From assembly GCA_035529895.1 (NCBI GenBank), contig DATKVV010000080.1, positions 31,783-95,782 of the forward strand: 64,000 bases of DNA, given 5' to 3'. The notes below the pieces were generated by a model that saw only the letters and a program-made list of their open reading frames with translations, was not told where the DNA came from and did not search any database. This document shows, piece by piece, positions 15,943-24,601 of this stretch (the stretch's first letter is position 1; each line of letters opens with the position of its first letter). Source of the DNA: JAUWKC01 sp035529895 (GTDB lineage: Bacteria > Planctomycetota > Phycisphaerae > Sedimentisphaerales > Anaerobacaceae). The translations under genes were made by a program, and so were the position numbers.

Positions 15943-16803
15943 ATGAAAGCAAGAAGTTTTGTCGTTCTCCTGGGGGTTGCGTTGCTTTGCAGCATTTGCT
16001 CGGCCCGTATCCCGCCGGAAAAGCATCCACTGGATTTCACGATTCGAGAGTGGGTTACTGCGAACCCGCCGGACGTAAAAAATCTGGCGGGCAGAGTGTA
16101 TGTTGTAGAATTCTGGGCAACATGGTGTCGTCCCTGTATTCAAAATATTCCCCACCTTATCGCACTTACGGACAAGTACCGCGACAAAGGTTTGGAATTG
16201 ATTGCGCTTTCGCAGGATAAATCGGTCGAGGAGGTCCGGCGCTGCGTCCGCCAGAAAAAAATAAACTATCACGTAGCGGTCGATAGCGGCACGGCCAACT
16301 GGTACGGCATAACCAGCTACCCGACTTTGCTTGTGGTCGACCATCGGGGCAAGGTCGTATGGGAGGGTTACCCCTGGGACGGCGAGTTTGAGAAGGCAAT
16401 TGACCGGGCAATCACGGCTGCACCGCCACCATTGTTGGCCGGCGTTGATTTGGGTCCTTTTGACCATCTGCGAAAGTATCTTTTCGGAGGCAGCGGGTTT
16501 GCCAGGGCCTATCTTGAAATCCAGACCTGCGCAGCCGACCGGAAAGAACAGCCCAAGTGTGCGATTGCGGAAAAGATAGTACAGACAATTGATCGCAGGA
16601 TTTCCGAAAAGATCGCTCAAGCTGATAAACTGCGCAATACGGACCTCCTGGCAGCTTACAACATCTACGCGGATATTGTCAGCAGATATGACGGCATAAA
16701 GGTGGTGGAGCCGGCCAAGGCGGCCTATCTCGAGCTAAAGGAGCACAAGGGATTGAAAAACCTGCTGCTTGCGGCAACCAGAACACCAAAGACCCTTAAC
16801 TAA
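15943..16803 (+). CDS. TlpA-like thioredoxin-fold protein
   Basis: 286 residues. A signal peptide (MKARSFVVLLGVALLCSICS) sends it out of the cytoplasm. Residues 45-150 are a thioredoxin-like domain with the redox site WCRPC (C62, C65) in the context FWATWCRPCIQNIPHL, and the cis-Pro segment SYPTLLVVD. This matches TlpA/ResA disulfide reductases. The last ~120 residues are helical with no recognised domain (a predicted TPR-like region is possible). No cytochrome maturation gene is nearby, so its partner is unknown. No strong ribosome site precedes the start. Confidence 0.88.
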   Translation: MKARSFVVLLGVALLCSICSARIPPEKHPLDFTIREWVTANPPDVKNLAGRVYVVEFWATWCRPCIQNIPHLIALTDKYRDKGLELIALSQDKSVEEVRRCVRQKKINYHVAVDSGTANWYGITSYPTLLVVDHRGKVVWEGYPWDGEFEKAIDRAITAAPPPLLAGVDLGPFDHLRKYLFGGSGFARAYLEIQTCAADRKEQPKCAIAEKIVQTIDRRISEKIAQADKLRNTDLLAAYNIYADIVSRYDGIKVVEPAKAAYLELKEHKGLKNLLLAATRTPKTLN

Positions 16804-16930
16804 CCTGCGTCGAATCTTCGGCGTCCTGACTGTTCCGGCCGGAGGTTTCCGATAGGCAGGCATACCCTATAGACAACAATTCATTGCGCGGCAACCTTTT
16901 TTCTTGTCTTAGTATCTTCAGACAACTTGT

Positions 16931-16959
16931 TTGACAGAATTGTTCGTTTCTGGTCTAAA
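16931..16959 (+). promoter_or_regulatory. Sigma-70-type promoter for the lipoprotein peptidase gene
   Basis: Perfect -35 TTGACA at 16931-16936, 17-base spacer, -10 TCTAAA at 16954-16959 (four of six matches). Predicted start of transcription is near 16966, about 23 bases ahead of ATG 16989. Confidence 0.5.
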
Positions 16960-16988
16960 TACGCCCGGTCTTTGGGCAGAGTGAACTG

Positions 16989-18044
16989 ATGTGCCGAATA
17001 AAAAAGCTCGTGTTGGTTTCGACAGTGACTGTGGTCTCTCTCGCCGGGTGTTCGGCGAGCGGGCCGGCAAAAGTAGGCGACGATGCGCAAATAGTTGACG
17101 CCGTTGACGGTATGATTGAGCATTTGCAGCGGCAGAATCTGCCTGCTCTGAAAGCCGTCGAGACTTGGCGGAACGACTACGGGCCGGGGCTGAAGCTGAC
17201 TACCGAACACTACCAGGTTTACACGACGCTGTTGGACCCGTTGATGCTTTCGCAGGTTCCGGGGTTTCTGGAGTCGGCCTATCGTGGGTACAACGACCAG
17301 ATGCCCGAACGTATCGAAACACAAACGCGATTTCCGGTTTACCTTTTTGCGGACCGGCAGCAATGGGATGCTTTCACGAAGACGTTTGCCGGCCCGCAAG
17401 CCCCGACGTACAGCAGAATAAAGGCAGGTGCGTATTCTCTCAAAGGCGCCTGCGTGGCGTACAATATCGGCAGAGAGCGGACTTTTTCCGTTCTCGGACA
17501 TGAGGGCTGGCATCAATTCAGCAGCAGGCATTTCAAGTTCCGGCTGCCGAGCTGGCTGGACGAGGGAATCGCAATGCTCTTTGAGGTCAGCAGATATGAG
17601 AACGGCCTGTTCTATTTTGAGCCGGGGCGAAATATATATCGACTCGGCGACCTGAAAAGGACGCTGACGGAAAAGAGAATGATACCGCTGAGAGATTTGA
17701 TAGCGATGAATCCCGGGGAAGTGCTTGCCGCGAATGAGACCATGGCCGTAACGGGCTTTTACAGTCAGGCGTATGCGCTGGTGCGGTTTTTGCGAGAGGA
17801 GGGCTACGGCAAGCGGCTGGGCAATTACCGCCGTCTGCTTTTGGACGGGCTGGCAGGAGAGTGGCCGCTCACTGAGGCGGGCAGGAGGATTGCCGGCGAT
17901 AGAAACATTCCGCTGACGGTCCAGTGGAACAGGGCCGTTGCGCCGAGATTGTTCGAGCATTATTTTGGCATTGACGCAGGCGAAATTGAACAAGAGTATC
18001 TGGCGTTTTGCGGCAAGATAGTTTACCACGTGCACTTTAGGTGA
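16989..18044 (+). CDS. Lipoprotein, gluzincin-type (DUF1570-like) metallopeptidase
   Basis: 351 residues. Lipoprotein signal with lipobox LAGC (Cys21). A zinc-peptidase signature lies at residues 171-175: H-E-G-W-H in VLGHEGWHQF, followed 16 residues later by WLDEGIAMLFE, where the Glu of DEG would be the third ligand. This spacing is that of MA-clan gluzincins such as the DUF1570 group common in planctomycetes. The substrate is unknown. It is expressed from its own promoter and followed 16 bases later by maf. Confidence 0.78.
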   Translation: MCRIKKLVLVSTVTVVSLAGCSASGPAKVGDDAQIVDAVDGMIEHLQRQNLPALKAVETWRNDYGPGLKLTTEHYQVYTTLLDPLMLSQVPGFLESAYRGYNDQMPERIETQTRFPVYLFADRQQWDAFTKTFAGPQAPTYSRIKAGAYSLKGACVAYNIGRERTFSVLGHEGWHQFSSRHFKFRLPSWLDEGIAMLFEVSRYENGLFYFEPGRNIYRLGDLKRTLTEKRMIPLRDLIAMNPGEVLAANETMAVTGFYSQAYALVRFLREEGYGKRLGNYRRLLLDGLAGEWPLTEAGRRIAGDRNIPLTVQWNRAVAPRLFEHYFGIDAGEIEQEYLAFCGKIVYHVHFR

Positions 18045-18060
18045 GCGGGCGTTTGGGATT

Positions 18061-18645
18061 ATGGCTGAAGGGTCGGTATCTATCATTTTGGCCTCAGCTT
18101 CGCCCCGGCGGAGGCAGTTGTTGGCCGAGGCCGGGTACAAGTTCGAGGTTTTTCCGCCGAATATCGACGAAACGGGTTTGCCGGGCGAAGGACTCGGCCC
18201 GTGTGAGTATGCCGAGCGGCTGGCGGCGGCGAAGGCGCGAAATGTTGCCGAGAAGCTCCCGGACTGTTTGGTTATCGGGGCCGATACGGTGGTCGATTTT
18301 GATGGTCAGATAATCGGCAAGCCCGCTGACGCCGAGGATGCCGAGCGGATTACCAGAAAGCTGTTTAGCGCCCCTCACAGGGTAATAACAGCGGTAGCGA
18401 TTGTTCGGCTGAGTGACGGCATCGAGATAGTCGAAAGCGACAGCACGACCGTTTATCCGAGGAAGATGAGCGAGGAGCAGTTGGCTGCGCACATTAAAGG
18501 CGGCGCCTGGCGGGACAAGGCGGGCGCTTACGCGATACAGGAGGGGGGCGATGAGTTTGTTGAGAGAATAGAGGGGAGTCTGACCAACGTAATGGGCCTG
18601 CCGATGGAGCTTTTGGGCAGGCTGCTGGGGCGGGTTGGTCGTTAG
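18061..18645 (+). CDS. maf: Maf-family nucleotide pyrophosphatase
   Basis: 194 residues, typical Maf length. Maf proteins hydrolyse non-canonical or dTTP/UTP nucleotides to monophosphates in the cytoplasm. Motifs: IILASASPRRRQLL at the N terminus, the catalytic GADTVVDFDGQIIGKP, and AGAYAIQEGG near the C terminus. The last motif (GAYAIQ) is typical of the dTTP/UTPase subgroup. It is the last gene before a 1.1-kb non-coding, repeat-bearing region. Confidence 0.94.
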   Translation: MAEGSVSIILASASPRRRQLLAEAGYKFEVFPPNIDETGLPGEGLGPCEYAERLAAAKARNVAEKLPDCLVIGADTVVDFDGQIIGKPADAEDAERITRKLFSAPHRVITAVAIVRLSDGIEIVESDSTTVYPRKMSEEQLAAHIKGGAWRDKAGAYAIQEGGDEFVERIEGSLTNVMGLPMELLGRLLGRVGR

Positions 18646-18713
18646 TAGCCGGCATTCAGTATTTAGAGGGGCAGTATAGCGGGGGGTTGAAATAGGTTCG
18701 ATGGACTCACTGC

Positions 18714-18725
18714 AAATTGGGTTTG
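18714..18725 (+). repeat. AAATTGGGTTTG repeat, copy 1
   Basis: First of three identical 12-base copies in 190 bases. Read on the minus strand the unit encodes the spurious peptide motif KPN, which appears repeatedly in translated non-coding DNA of planctomycetes. Confidence 0.7.
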
Positions 18726-18788
18726 ATCCGGCTTCGCCAGCCCGGCTTCGTATGGGACTTGGCCGTGGCAAGCAGGCTACGCCGCGAT

Positions 18789-18800
18789 AAATTGGGTTTG
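18789..18800 (+). repeat. AAATTGGGTTTG repeat, copy 2
   Basis: Identical to copy 1, 75 bases on, and followed directly by a partial tandem unit TTTGGGTTTG. Confidence 0.7.
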
Positions 18801-18889
18801 TTTGGGTTTGTTTTTCGGCAGGCCGAAGTCGTAGTTCATTTTCATAAGCCTTTTTGTTAATGGAGGTTAGGCTCGTTATTGCCACGAGG

Positions 18890-18901
18890 AAATTGGGTTT
18901 G
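18890..18901 (+). repeat. AAATTGGGTTTG repeat, copy 3
   Basis: Identical to copies 1 and 2, 101 bases after copy 2, followed by TTTTGCATAAAAGGG. Confidence 0.7.
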
Positions 18902-19772
18902 TTTTGCATAAAAGGGCGAATTTGTAGAGGATTCTCGACAAATGTAGAGGGCAACTTCGTGAAGCGTGAAGCGTATCTCGATACGAAAAACACGAAATAC
19001 GAAGTCCGAAATTCGAAACAATATCAAAATCGAAATTACCCAAATTCAAAACTTTGCCTTTCTTGCCAAATAATGGTTTATGGGCGTGTATCTGCTGATA
19101 CGAAAACGTGCGGGTCTCCGCCTACCCGCCAAGAGGCACGGCGGGCAAGTCTGCCGCCTTCGGGCGGGTTATGTTTGCCTTCTGGCAAACAAGTAGGTAT
19201 TTTAACGGACTTTCAAACAAAAGTCAAGAAGAAAAACCGGCGAAAGAAGCGTTCTTTTGACCGGTTGGCGGGGTGGGACTGTTTTTTGGGGCTTCTTCGA
19301 TAAGATGTTAAGGCGATTATTACAACAGATTTGTTGCCAACAAGAATGTTGGCGATAGAATGGCCCTGTCGGTCATGCGGACGGCGGCGCGTGGGGACGT
19401 GCGGGCGATAGGGTCAGATTGCACGAAAGGGCAGCGAATTCGGCTGCAAAAACGGCAATTGCGAGGCAGAAGTGTGGCGAAACGGGGTGAGCGAAGCGGT
19501 TTGAGGAAGTAGGGAACTTCTTGGGGCGTAGTATCGCAAGGGTGGCGTTGGAGGCGTATCAGGCTTACAGAGAGAAGGCATAATTGTGGGAGGATGCAAC
19601 GGCAGCTCTCGGCCAGTATTGAAGGGGCTGGAATTGGCAGAGAAGAGATTATATACTGCGAGAGAATGAACAAAGGGATTTGGGCGAAGCCGAGGATCAA
19701 GGAATCGGGCGTTACATTGCCGATATATTATGAGTCGATGTAGATAAGACTTGTACCGGTGGAGACTTTGCT

Positions 19773-22358
19773 TTGGTCGCACAAGACAAGATAATAGCCG
19801 AAATTGAGACAAAGCTTCAAGGGTGTGGTTATACCAACAGCCTGCTGGAACGTGAGTATTTCTACGAAGACGGTATGGGAAAACACATCGTACCGGTAGC
19901 AGGATTTGCCAGTCCTGTGCATGACTCACGTACATCCTGTATTTCCGTGATCGGCTGTGAGGGTCTTGGGGATGTAACGCCTGAGTACGTGAATCAATAC
20001 CGGGGGCTTGGGGCGCCGGTCGTTTTCGTATGCTGCGATGGAACAGTGCAGTGGTGGAGCGTACAGACGGGGGGGGCTGAACATGAGAGAACGATTCTAA
20101 AGAAAGAACTCGAAGGCTTCTTCGAATCACAAAAAGAAAAGTTTGCCCCTGAACGGATATGGCGTGCCAAGAACCTGGGACGGTTAGATAAGGATCAACA
20201 GTTAGGTTTTGTTGATATTGGGTTGATGCCGCTTTTGGAGCATGAGATGGGGGAGCGGCTTGGGGGGCTGATGAACGGGGTTATTAGTCTCCTCAAAGGA
20301 GGATTTAGTGAAAAGCAACTGAAAGAAGCCGATAGTCAACGCTGGATTTTTCAGGCGGGGTTCTGGGTTCTTTGTGCGAAGATTCTTAAAGACAAGGGTG
20401 TCAGGAACTTCGTTCGCTTGCGAATTGATGACATCAATGCTGTTCTTGAGGCTGTAAAGCGTCACTACGGGTCACAGGAAGAGGTGCAAATTGAGAATGT
20501 GAAGGAAAGAAAAGCACTTGAAAGAGCAGCAGACAATATCAACAAGTTTGCCAGTTTGTCCAATCTGACAACGGAAGCTTTTGGTTACATGTATGAGGAC
20601 GTGCTTGTTGACAAAGATTTGAGGCGTGCTCTCGGTATTCATGCGACGCCTTCCTATCTTGTGGATTACATTGTGTGGCAACTTTGGCCGTGGGTTAAGG
20701 AGATTCCCGAAGATAAACGAGTTATCCTTGAGCCTGCGTGCGGGCATGCACCGTTTCTTACAGCAGCGATGAGGTTGCTCAGATTTCTTTACACCGGTCG
20801 TGAAGAGGACTTTCATAGATATGCCAAGAACAGCATGATTGGAATCGAACTGGATTCTTTTGCGCGGGAGATTGCAAGGCCGTCCCTGACAATGGCGGAT
20901 GTTCCGAATCCCAATGGATGGAAGATTGTAGGAGGTGATGTTTATCGGGGTGATGTGTTAAGTAGAAGTGCAAGAAACGCAATGATTCTATTATGCAATC
21001 CGCCTTTCGAAGATTTCACTCCCGCGGAGCAGGAAGTTTACAGGAGAGACGGACAGCAGCTTAGATGTTTCAACAAGGCCGGTGAAATGCTGTGGAGGAC
21101 GCTGCCTTATATGCCGGAAGGGTCTGTATTCGGGGTAATACTTCCACGGGGCTTTGTGAACAGGACGGACCTAGCTGAGTTGAGGGGGATGATCCTGAGC
21201 GATTTTGAGGTGCAGCAAATATGTTGTTTGCCCAAGAAGGTGTTTCGTCACGCAAAGCATGAGTCCGTCGTATTGTCAGGTCGCAAAAAGACAGGCCGGG
21301 CACAAAGAGATAGCATTGGGGAGAAGAAGGTTCTTTACAGGCAGGTTCTGAAGGAAGGGCTTGAGAGGTTTCAAGAGAAATACGAAGGTAGAGACGAGTA
21401 TGTCCTTCAGTCGAAGTTTGTTGAAGGGGGTACATTTGACTTTAGGGTCAGAGAGCTTGACGATGTTTGGGATTATTGTGAAAGGAATCTCCCAAAATTA
21501 GGGTCAATAAGCGAAGGCGGACAAGGATTGACCTATAAAGGCAGGGATCTTCCGGAAGGGGCAAAGACGTTTGACAAAGAGAAGTTTACCGGAGCTGTCG
21601 AAGGGTATGCACGGTTTGATAAGGACGTTCAGTTGCACGAGTTGCCGAGGAGGTATTGGATGAGCCTTGCCCCGGAGGTCATCCGGCGGCCAATGTGGGG
21701 TAAGGAAATAGGCAGGTCTCAGATTGTAATGAACTACGCACCGGTTGACCCGGGCCCGTGGAGATTGAAAGCTCTCCTTGACAGGAAAGGCCGACCTGTT
21801 AGGGACCGGTTTCTGGTGTTTCGAGTCAAGAGCAGTGAGTGGTCTCTTAATGCTTTATGGGGGATACTGAATAGTGCATTAGCAAATGCATTCATCTATG
21901 CGCATACAACAGACAGAGATATATCAGCAGGAACTGCGAGAAAGATTCCTGTTCCGGCGTGTTCGAGACAATCTCTGGAGAAACTTGAACGGCTGGTTTC
22001 AGAGTATTTTACGTTGATGGAGAAGAGAAACTTGCAGTTTGGGATTGACGTTGGCGACGCGGCCAAGCATTTACTTCTATGGATCGATGCGGAAGTGATG
22101 CGATTGTATGATTTGCCGCCGAAGATGGAGAAGCGGATTCTGGATTTGTTCCAGGGGGTGCAGAGGAAAGGTGTTGATTTCTCATTTACGGGTTATTATC
22201 CGGAGGGTTTTGAATCTGCGATTCCTTTGCATGAGTATTTGTCGGAGGAGTATCAGCGGTCGACGGTGGCATTCGCAGACGAGTGGGTGAAAAAACACCG
22301 GTCTGCTGAAATGAATGCCATTCTGAGAAATGCTGTGGAGGCCTTCGAAGAGGACTGA
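19773..22358 (+). CDS. N6-adenine DNA methylase with built-in target recognition region
   Basis: 861 residues. TTG 19773 is the start, set by GGTGGAG at 19758-19764 (8-base spacing). The methylase core has motif I LEPACGHAPF (residues 319-328) and catalytic motif IV NPPF at 409-412, the gamma-class order seen in type I HsdM and type IIG enzymes. The C-terminal third contains a target-recognition-like region ending in SAGTARKIPVPAC. The first ~120 residues have an alpha/beta layout like the HsdR_N nuclease fold but I see no PD-ExK residues, so nuclease activity is doubtful. No separate R or S gene is adjacent. Codons are visibly AT-richer than in neighbours, suggesting transfer. It is followed 4 bases later by a PIN gene. 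Confidence 0.82.
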   Translation: MVAQDKIIAEIETKLQGCGYTNSLLEREYFYEDGMGKHIVPVAGFASPVHDSRTSCISVIGCEGLGDVTPEYVNQYRGLGAPVVFVCCDGTVQWWSVQTGGAEHERTILKKELEGFFESQKEKFAPERIWRAKNLGRLDKDQQLGFVDIGLMPLLEHEMGERLGGLMNGVISLLKGGFSEKQLKEADSQRWIFQAGFWVLCAKILKDKGVRNFVRLRIDDINAVLEAVKRHYGSQEEVQIENVKERKALERAADNINKFASLSNLTTEAFGYMYEDVLVDKDLRRALGIHATPSYLVDYIVWQLWPWVKEIPEDKRVILEPACGHAPFLTAAMRLLRFLYTGREEDFHRYAKNSMIGIELDSFAREIARPSLTMADVPNPNGWKIVGGDVYRGDVLSRSARNAMILLCNPPFEDFTPAEQEVYRRDGQQLRCFNKAGEMLWRTLPYMPEGSVFGVILPRGFVNRTDLAELRGMILSDFEVQQICCLPKKVFRHAKHESVVLSGRKKTGRAQRDSIGEKKVLYRQVLKEGLERFQEKYEGRDEYVLQSKFVEGGTFDFRVRELDDVWDYCERNLPKLGSISEGGQGLTYKGRDLPEGAKTFDKEKFTGAVEGYARFDKDVQLHELPRRYWMSLAPEVIRRPMWGKEIGRSQIVMNYAPVDPGPWRLKALLDRKGRPVRDRFLVFRVKSSEWSLNALWGILNSALANAFIYAHTTDRDISAGTARKIPVPACSRQSLEKLERLVSEYFTLMEKRNLQFGIDVGDAAKHLLLWIDAEVMRLYDLPPKMEKRILDLFQGVQRKGVDFSFTGYYPEGFESAIPLHEYLSEEYQRSTVAFADEWVKKHRSAEMNAILRNAVEAFEED

Positions 22359-22362
22359 GCGG

Positions 22363-23019
22363 ATGCGGGATTTCCTCATAGACACGAACATCTGGGAATA
22401 CTGGTTTAACGAGGCGAGAGAGCCGCAACATAGTAATGTTTTGAAACGTGTTTCCGAGCTGAGGAAAGAGTGTGAAAAGGCGGATGCTCCTCTTCGAGTA
22501 TGGATATCATCTGTGACCTGGGGAGAGGTGGAATATGGTTACGAGGTGCAGACAGACAAAGAGGGTTCTTTGGAAGCGGCGTTCAGGGAGTTCATTCATG
22601 CCATTTCTCCGATGGAGTTTGTTATTAATAAGCATGTGACGGGGGATTATGGAAGGATACGAGCAAGGTTGTTTGAAAAATATGGGCCGAAGGACAAGAG
22701 GAAGAGGGGTCTCAGGCCTGAACAACTGATTGATCCGGTTACGTCGCTTGAACTGAAGATTCAGGAGAATGACCTTTGGATTGTTTCCCAGGCTGTAATG
22801 AAGGATTTAACTCTTGTAACGAACGACAGAAAATCCTTGCAGCCGCTTTTGGAGGTGTTAGGGAGCGAATTGCACATCGAGAACTGGGCGACGGATGTGA
22901 AGTCGGCGGCGGAGATAATGGAGGTGGGCAAGGACGTTGTGAAACGGATGGAGCAGCGGCGCAAGGAAATGAAGTCTGAGGGTGGGGCTACGGCGGGAAG
23001 GATTGATTATTTGGGTTGA
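22363..23019 (+). CDS. PIN-domain ribonuclease-like protein (VapC-like)
   Basis: About 218 residues; ATG 22363 lies four bases after the methylase stop, so the two are co-transcribed. PIN fold with the full acidic set in order: D7 in FLIDTNIWEYW, E55 in VTWGEVEYG, D137 in ENDLWIVSQA, and D155 in LVTNDRKSL. It is longer than typical VapC (~135), with an insertion between E55 and D137 and a ~50-residue Lys/Glu-rich tail. No antitoxin gene is adjacent, so either the methylase controls it or it is not a classic toxin. An RNase role is inferred from the fold. Confidence 0.85.
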   Translation: MRDFLIDTNIWEYWFNEAREPQHSNVLKRVSELRKECEKADAPLRVWISSVTWGEVEYGYEVQTDKEGSLEAAFREFIHAISPMEFVINKHVTGDYGRIRARLFEKYGPKDKRKRGLRPEQLIDPVTSLELKIQENDLWIVSQAVMKDLTLVTNDRKSLQPLLEVLGSELHIENWATDVKSAAEIMEVGKDVVKRMEQRRKEMKSEGGATAGRIDYLG

Positions 23020-23200
23020 GATTGCCGCGCTGCGCTCGCAACGACAGAAAAGATAGCTTGGAGCGGGAAGCGTACAAAGACCGTGTGGGCTAAAGCCCAT
23101 CCTACGATAAGGGAGCGACGCTTTGCGGCGCGTTATTTTAATAGATTCCTCGGCGTTGGTCGGAATGACGGCGAGGCCCTACAGCGTGGTTTGGCCTGGG
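23020..23200. repeat. Cluster of short interspersed repeat-like motifs
   Basis: Non-coding gap between convergent genes. It contains 'gccgcgctgcgctcgcaacgaca' type sequence at about 23024-23046, a GGGCT-AA-AGCCC hairpin at about 23088-23099 followed by atcctacg, and a 'cctcggcgttggtcggaatgacggcgagg' stem near 23150-23178. Each looks like a fragment of a dispersed repeat family. Confidence 0.4.
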
Positions 23201-24337
23201 TCAGGTTGCCTTCATGGCGTCGATGAAGGCGCTGGGATTGTTGGCCCATTTCTGTGCTTCGAGCAGGTTCACCTGGTCTGCTTTTACGAGTCTGGCCAGG
23301 TGGCTTTCCATCGTTATCATCTTTTCCTCGGGCCTGTTTTTGGTCTTTGTCTGGAGCTGGGAATACATCTGCTCTATTTTGCCGGTGCGTATGAGGTTTG
23401 CGCAGGCGTAGTTGTTATTGAGTATTTCCATTGCGACGATTCTGCCGGTTTGGTCTTTTTTGGGGACGAGCTTCTGGCAGATGATATACCGCAGGCCGAG
23501 GGAGAGCTGGTTTCTCACTTCGCTTTGTCTGCCCGGCGGAAAATAGTCGAGGATGCGCGTGATGGTGCCGGTGGCGTCTCTGGTGTGGAGAGTGGAGAAG
23601 ACCAGATGGCCGGTTTCGGCGGCCATAAGCGTCATCGCAATGGTTTCGGGGTCCCGCATCTCTCCGACAAATATTACGTCGGGGTCCTCTCGGAGCATCG
23701 ACCTCAAGCCGTCGATGAAGGATTTTACGTCTCTTCCGACCTCCCGCTGGGAGATAACGGAGGATTTTTGCTGGAAGATGTATTCGATGGGGTCTTCGAC
23801 GGTTATGATTCGGCAGGCGTTTTTCTCGCAGATTCGGTCGATGAGCGAGGCGATTGTGGTGGATTTGCCGGCACCGGTGATGCCGGTTACGAGGACAAGG
23901 CCCTGTTTGCGCCCGACGATGTCTTCCCAGGCGTCGTTGGCAAAGCCGATTGATTCGACCTTCGGGATTTCGAGGGATAATGCGCGGATGGCGGCACACA
24001 CTCCGTCGTTTTCCTGAAAGACATTTATTCGAAACTGCAGCGAGCTGACTCTGTAGGAGCAGTCGACGCTGTATTGGGCGCGCAGTTTTCGCAGGTTTTC
24101 GTCGCTCAGGAGCGGATAAATAAGCTGCTTTGCCACTTCGGGTGTGACATTCAGGCCTTTTAGTTTTACGAGGTCGCCGTCGATGCGGTAGGCGGGTGCG
24201 GCGCCGATTTTGATATGCAAATCGGAGACCCGCATCGCACCCTGCTCCTCGAAGTAGGCCAGCATATCAAGGATGCTCATTTTGCCGAGATTTTCCGTGG
24301 GGTAGACTTTTGCCGTGCCTGGATAACCTTCAGCCAT
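23201..24337 (-). CDS. pilT: PilT-like twitching/retraction ATPase
   Basis: About 378 residues from the start at 24337, chosen because it gives normal PilT length and has AGAGG just upstream; the frame stays open to 24598 but that part is basic and unlike the family. Cytoplasmic hexameric ATPase that depolymerises type IV pili. Walker A GITGAGKST, Asp box ITVEDPIEYIF, Walker B DVIFVGEMRDPETI and His box HLVFSTLHTRD are intact, and the AIRALSLEIP segment is typical of PilT. It lacks the Cys tetrad found in GspE. No pilin genes are adjacent, so it may serve pili encoded elsewhere or the pseudopilus. Confidence 0.93.
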   Translation of the reverse strand: MAEGYPGTAKVYPTENLGKMSILDMLAYFEEQGAMRVSDLHIKIGAAPAYRIDGDLVKLKGLNVTPEVAKQLIYPLLSDENLRKLRAQYSVDCSYRVSSLQFRINVFQENDGVCAAIRALSLEIPKVESIGFANDAWEDIVGRKQGLVLVTGITGAGKSTTIASLIDRICEKNACRIITVEDPIEYIFQQKSSVISQREVGRDVKSFIDGLRSMLREDPDVIFVGEMRDPETIAMTLMAAETGHLVFSTLHTRDATGTITRILDYFPPGRQSEVRNQLSLGLRYIICQKLVPKKDQTGRIVAMEILNNNYACANLIRTGKIEQMYSQLQTKTKNRPEEKMITMESHLARLVKADQVNLLEAQKWANNPSAFIDAMKAT

Positions 24338-24601
24338 ATCAGCCTCTGCTTGAAGTACAGGTTCGGGTTTGGCGGTTGCCTCCTGGCTCCTGTACGACAG
24401 GCAGTATACCATCGCGGCTACCGGATAGGAAAGGCTAAAATTGGTTATTCGACGCCGGCGAAGCCTGGAGACGTTAGTTCGCTTTTGTATTCTGAGGCGC
24501 TTGCTATTGACGTAATTACTGGAAAAAAAGCAAAACTTCTTCTTTTTTTGGGGCTGCTTTGAGGCCCGAAAGCAAAGGAAGGACGGAGCAGGCGGCATTG
24601 T

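Larger units (their letters stand above)
18646..19772. other. 1.1-kb non-coding block with interspersed repeats
   Basis: No gene is supported on either strand. 18714-18901 carries three copies of AAATTGGGTTTG (annotated separately). 18980-19060 is a low-complexity stretch of the type 'cgaaatacgaagtccgaaattcg' rich in GAAA/TTCAAA. 19108-19200 contains inverted GC-rich motifs (ccgcctacccgcc, gggcgggttatg, tttgccttctggcaaa). 19494-19733 on the plus strand reads as protein-like sequence broken by two stops and may be a decayed gene. The block separates conserved housekeeping genes from the methylase-PIN pair. Confidence 0.6.

Noticed and set aside
16881..18140. Minus-strand open frame of 419 codons
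   Set aside because: Antisense to the peptidase gene, which has a promoter, signal peptide and catalytic motif.
18094..18993. Minus-strand open frame of 299 codons
   Set aside because: It is antisense to maf and then runs through the AAATTGGGTTTG repeats, giving KPN-rich peptide typical of translated non-coding repeats.
18854..19303. Plus-strand open frame of 149 codons
   Set aside because: It consists of repeat-derived low-complexity sequence (KNTKYEVRNSKQYQNRNYPN) without a ribosome site.
19494..19733. Protein-like plus-strand reading with two stops
   Set aside because: It could be a decayed gene but no family was recognised, and the coding look is not strong enough to list it as a pseudogene.
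19414..20130. Minus-strand open frame of 238 codons
   Set aside because: It covers the methylase start on the opposite strand; composition (Pro, Arg, Ser, His rich) is that of a shadow frame.
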